From NCBI GenBank assembly GCA_002298545.1, contig DBKQ01000040.1, positions 36,164 through 42,537 of the forward strand: 6,374 nucleotides of DNA, read 5' to 3'. The position numbers and the translations under genes were made by a program. Below the pieces are notes generated by a model. The model was not told where the DNA came from. It did no database searches and saw only the letters and a list, made by a program, of their open reading frames with translations. Origin of the DNA: Prevotella sp. UBA746 (GTDB lineage Bacteria; Bacteroidota; Bacteroidia; Bacteroidales; Bacteroidaceae). How positions within the stretch are numbered: position 1 is the stretch's first letter; each line of letters starts with the position of its first letter. This document shows, piece by piece, positions 5,667 to 6,374 of the stretch.

Positions 5667-6374
5667 TTACAACAACTCGCGCGCCACTTGCCTTGCCTCG
5701 GCATCAGTAGCAACATATGTATCGTATGACGGATTGGCATCAAATGCCACACGCTGCATCGTCTGCTCTATTATTCTCGGCATATCAAGGAAGCCGCATC
5801 TGTCTTCAAGGAACGCACGGTTTACTATCTCGTTGGCTGCATTGACGATACACGGCATGTTGCCGCCCTTTGCAATTGCCTCGTAAGCAAGGGCAAGACA
5901 ACGGAACTTGTCGAGATCAGGCTCAAAGAATTCAAGCGGTTGCTTGAACAAATCAAGACGGTCGCCATTTAGATGCAAACGCTCCGGGAATGAAAAAGCA
6001 TACTGTATCGGCAAGCGCATGTCGGGCACTCCAAGCTGTGCCTTGACGGCACCGTCGGCAAACTGTACTGCACTGTGGACAATAGATTGCGGATGAACCA
6101 ATACCTGTATCTTGTCTGCCTCAACACCAAAGAGCCATTTTGCCTCTATCACCTCAAAGCCCTTGTTCATCATCGTCGCACTGTCGATTGTTATCTTCGC
6201 ACCCATATCCCATGTCGGATGCTTCAGAGCATCAAGCTTTGTAACGGTGGCGAGCTTTTCCTTTGAGAAATTGCGGAATGGCCCCCCTGAGGCTGTTAGC
6301 AATATCTTCTCTATTTTGTTGTCGCCCTCTCCCACTATACTCTGGAAGATTGCCGAATGCTCACTGTCTACGGG
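5667..6374 (-). CDS. dxr: 1-deoxy-D-xylulose 5-phosphate reductoisomerase, C-terminal part (5' end outside window)
   Basis: Cytoplasmic enzyme that converts 1-deoxy-D-xylulose 5-phosphate to 2-C-methyl-D-erythritol 4-phosphate with NADPH and a divalent metal, the committed step of the MEP isoprenoid pathway. The frame is open to the right edge and gives 235 residues; roughly the first 145, including the NADPH-binding Rossmann fold, are missing. The fragment opens with PVDSEH, whose Asp and Glu (fragment residues 3 and 5) match metal ligands D150 and E152 of the E. coli enzyme as I remember it. TASGGPFR (Ser29, like S186), HPTWDMG (His52, like H209) and DSATMMNKGFE (Ser65, Asn70, Lys71, Glu74, like S222, N227, K228, E231) complete the active site. 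About ten residues present in E. coli between the first two motifs are absent, as in many homologues. An internal GTG at 6335 lies after the first metal-ligand motif, so it is not the start. The gene ends in TAA. It is probably cotranscribed with rseP, a common Bacteroidales pairing. The identification is very secure. Confidence 0.97.
   Translation of the reverse strand, partial: PVDSEHSAIFQSIVGEGDNKIEKILLTASGGPFRNFSKEKLATVTKLDALKHPTWDMGAKITIDSATMMNKGFEVIEAKWLFGVEADKIQVLVHPQSIVHSAVQFADGAVKAQLGVPDMRLPIQYAFSFPERLHLNGDRLDLFKQPLEFFEPDLDKFRCLALAYEAIAKGGNMPCIVNAANEIVNRAFLEDRCGFLDMPRIIEQTMQRVAFDANPSYDTYVATDAEARQVARELL

Noticed and set aside
5632..5886. 84-codon plus-strand open frame covering the dxr-rseP spacer
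   Set aside because: Most of it is antisense to the dxr C-terminus and it shows no family signature or promoter.
6333..6335. GTG as the start of dxr
   Set aside because: The frame stays open upstream to the window edge and encodes the conserved PVDSEHSAIFQ metal-ligand segment, so the gene begins outside the window.

Overview
The window most resembles a chromosomal segment from the phylum Bacteroidota, probably a Prevotella-like member of the Bacteroidales. This rests on recognising the protein families, on the dxr-rseP gene order, and on A-rich, mostly Shine-Dalgarno-poor gene starts. It is an inference, not a search result. All five genes lie on the minus strand and are read from the right edge to the left. 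No RNA gene, CRISPR array, transposase or integrase is visible, and no gene-free stretch exceeds 93 bases.

Right part (5667-6374): the C-terminal 235 codons of dxr, the second enzyme of the MEP isoprenoid pathway, cut by the window edge. After a 93-base spacer comes rseP (4191-5573), a complete site-2 intramembrane metalloprotease with its HEGGH and LDGG motifs and PDZ-like domains.

Middle and left: 13 bases after rseP starts a membrane-anchored alkaline-phosphatase-fold transferase of the phosphoethanolamine transferase type (2258-4177). It overlaps by four bases (ATGA) an acyltransferase-3 family membrane protein (1188-2261). That gene is followed, after 34 bases built of degenerate 7-base repeats, by a second and divergent acyltransferase-3 protein (53-1153). 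Spacings of 93, 13, -4 and 34 bases, with no evident internal promoter or terminator, suggest one transcription unit: two housekeeping genes followed by three envelope-decorating enzymes. The likely joint job of the last three is adding phosphoethanolamine and acyl groups to lipid A or a surface glycan, but the substrates cannot be read from sequence.

The extreme left (1-116) is a dense nest of inverted and direct repeats into which the last gene runs. Its final codons come from the repeat. Just before that lies an A8-C-A8 coding run, and another reading frame stays open from there to the window edge. I see no clearly new system. The best second looks are this left-edge repeat and frame junction, the 7-base repeats between the acyltransferases, their non-canonical Arg/His motifs, and a short outer-membrane-protein-like reading frame directly after the dxr stop.
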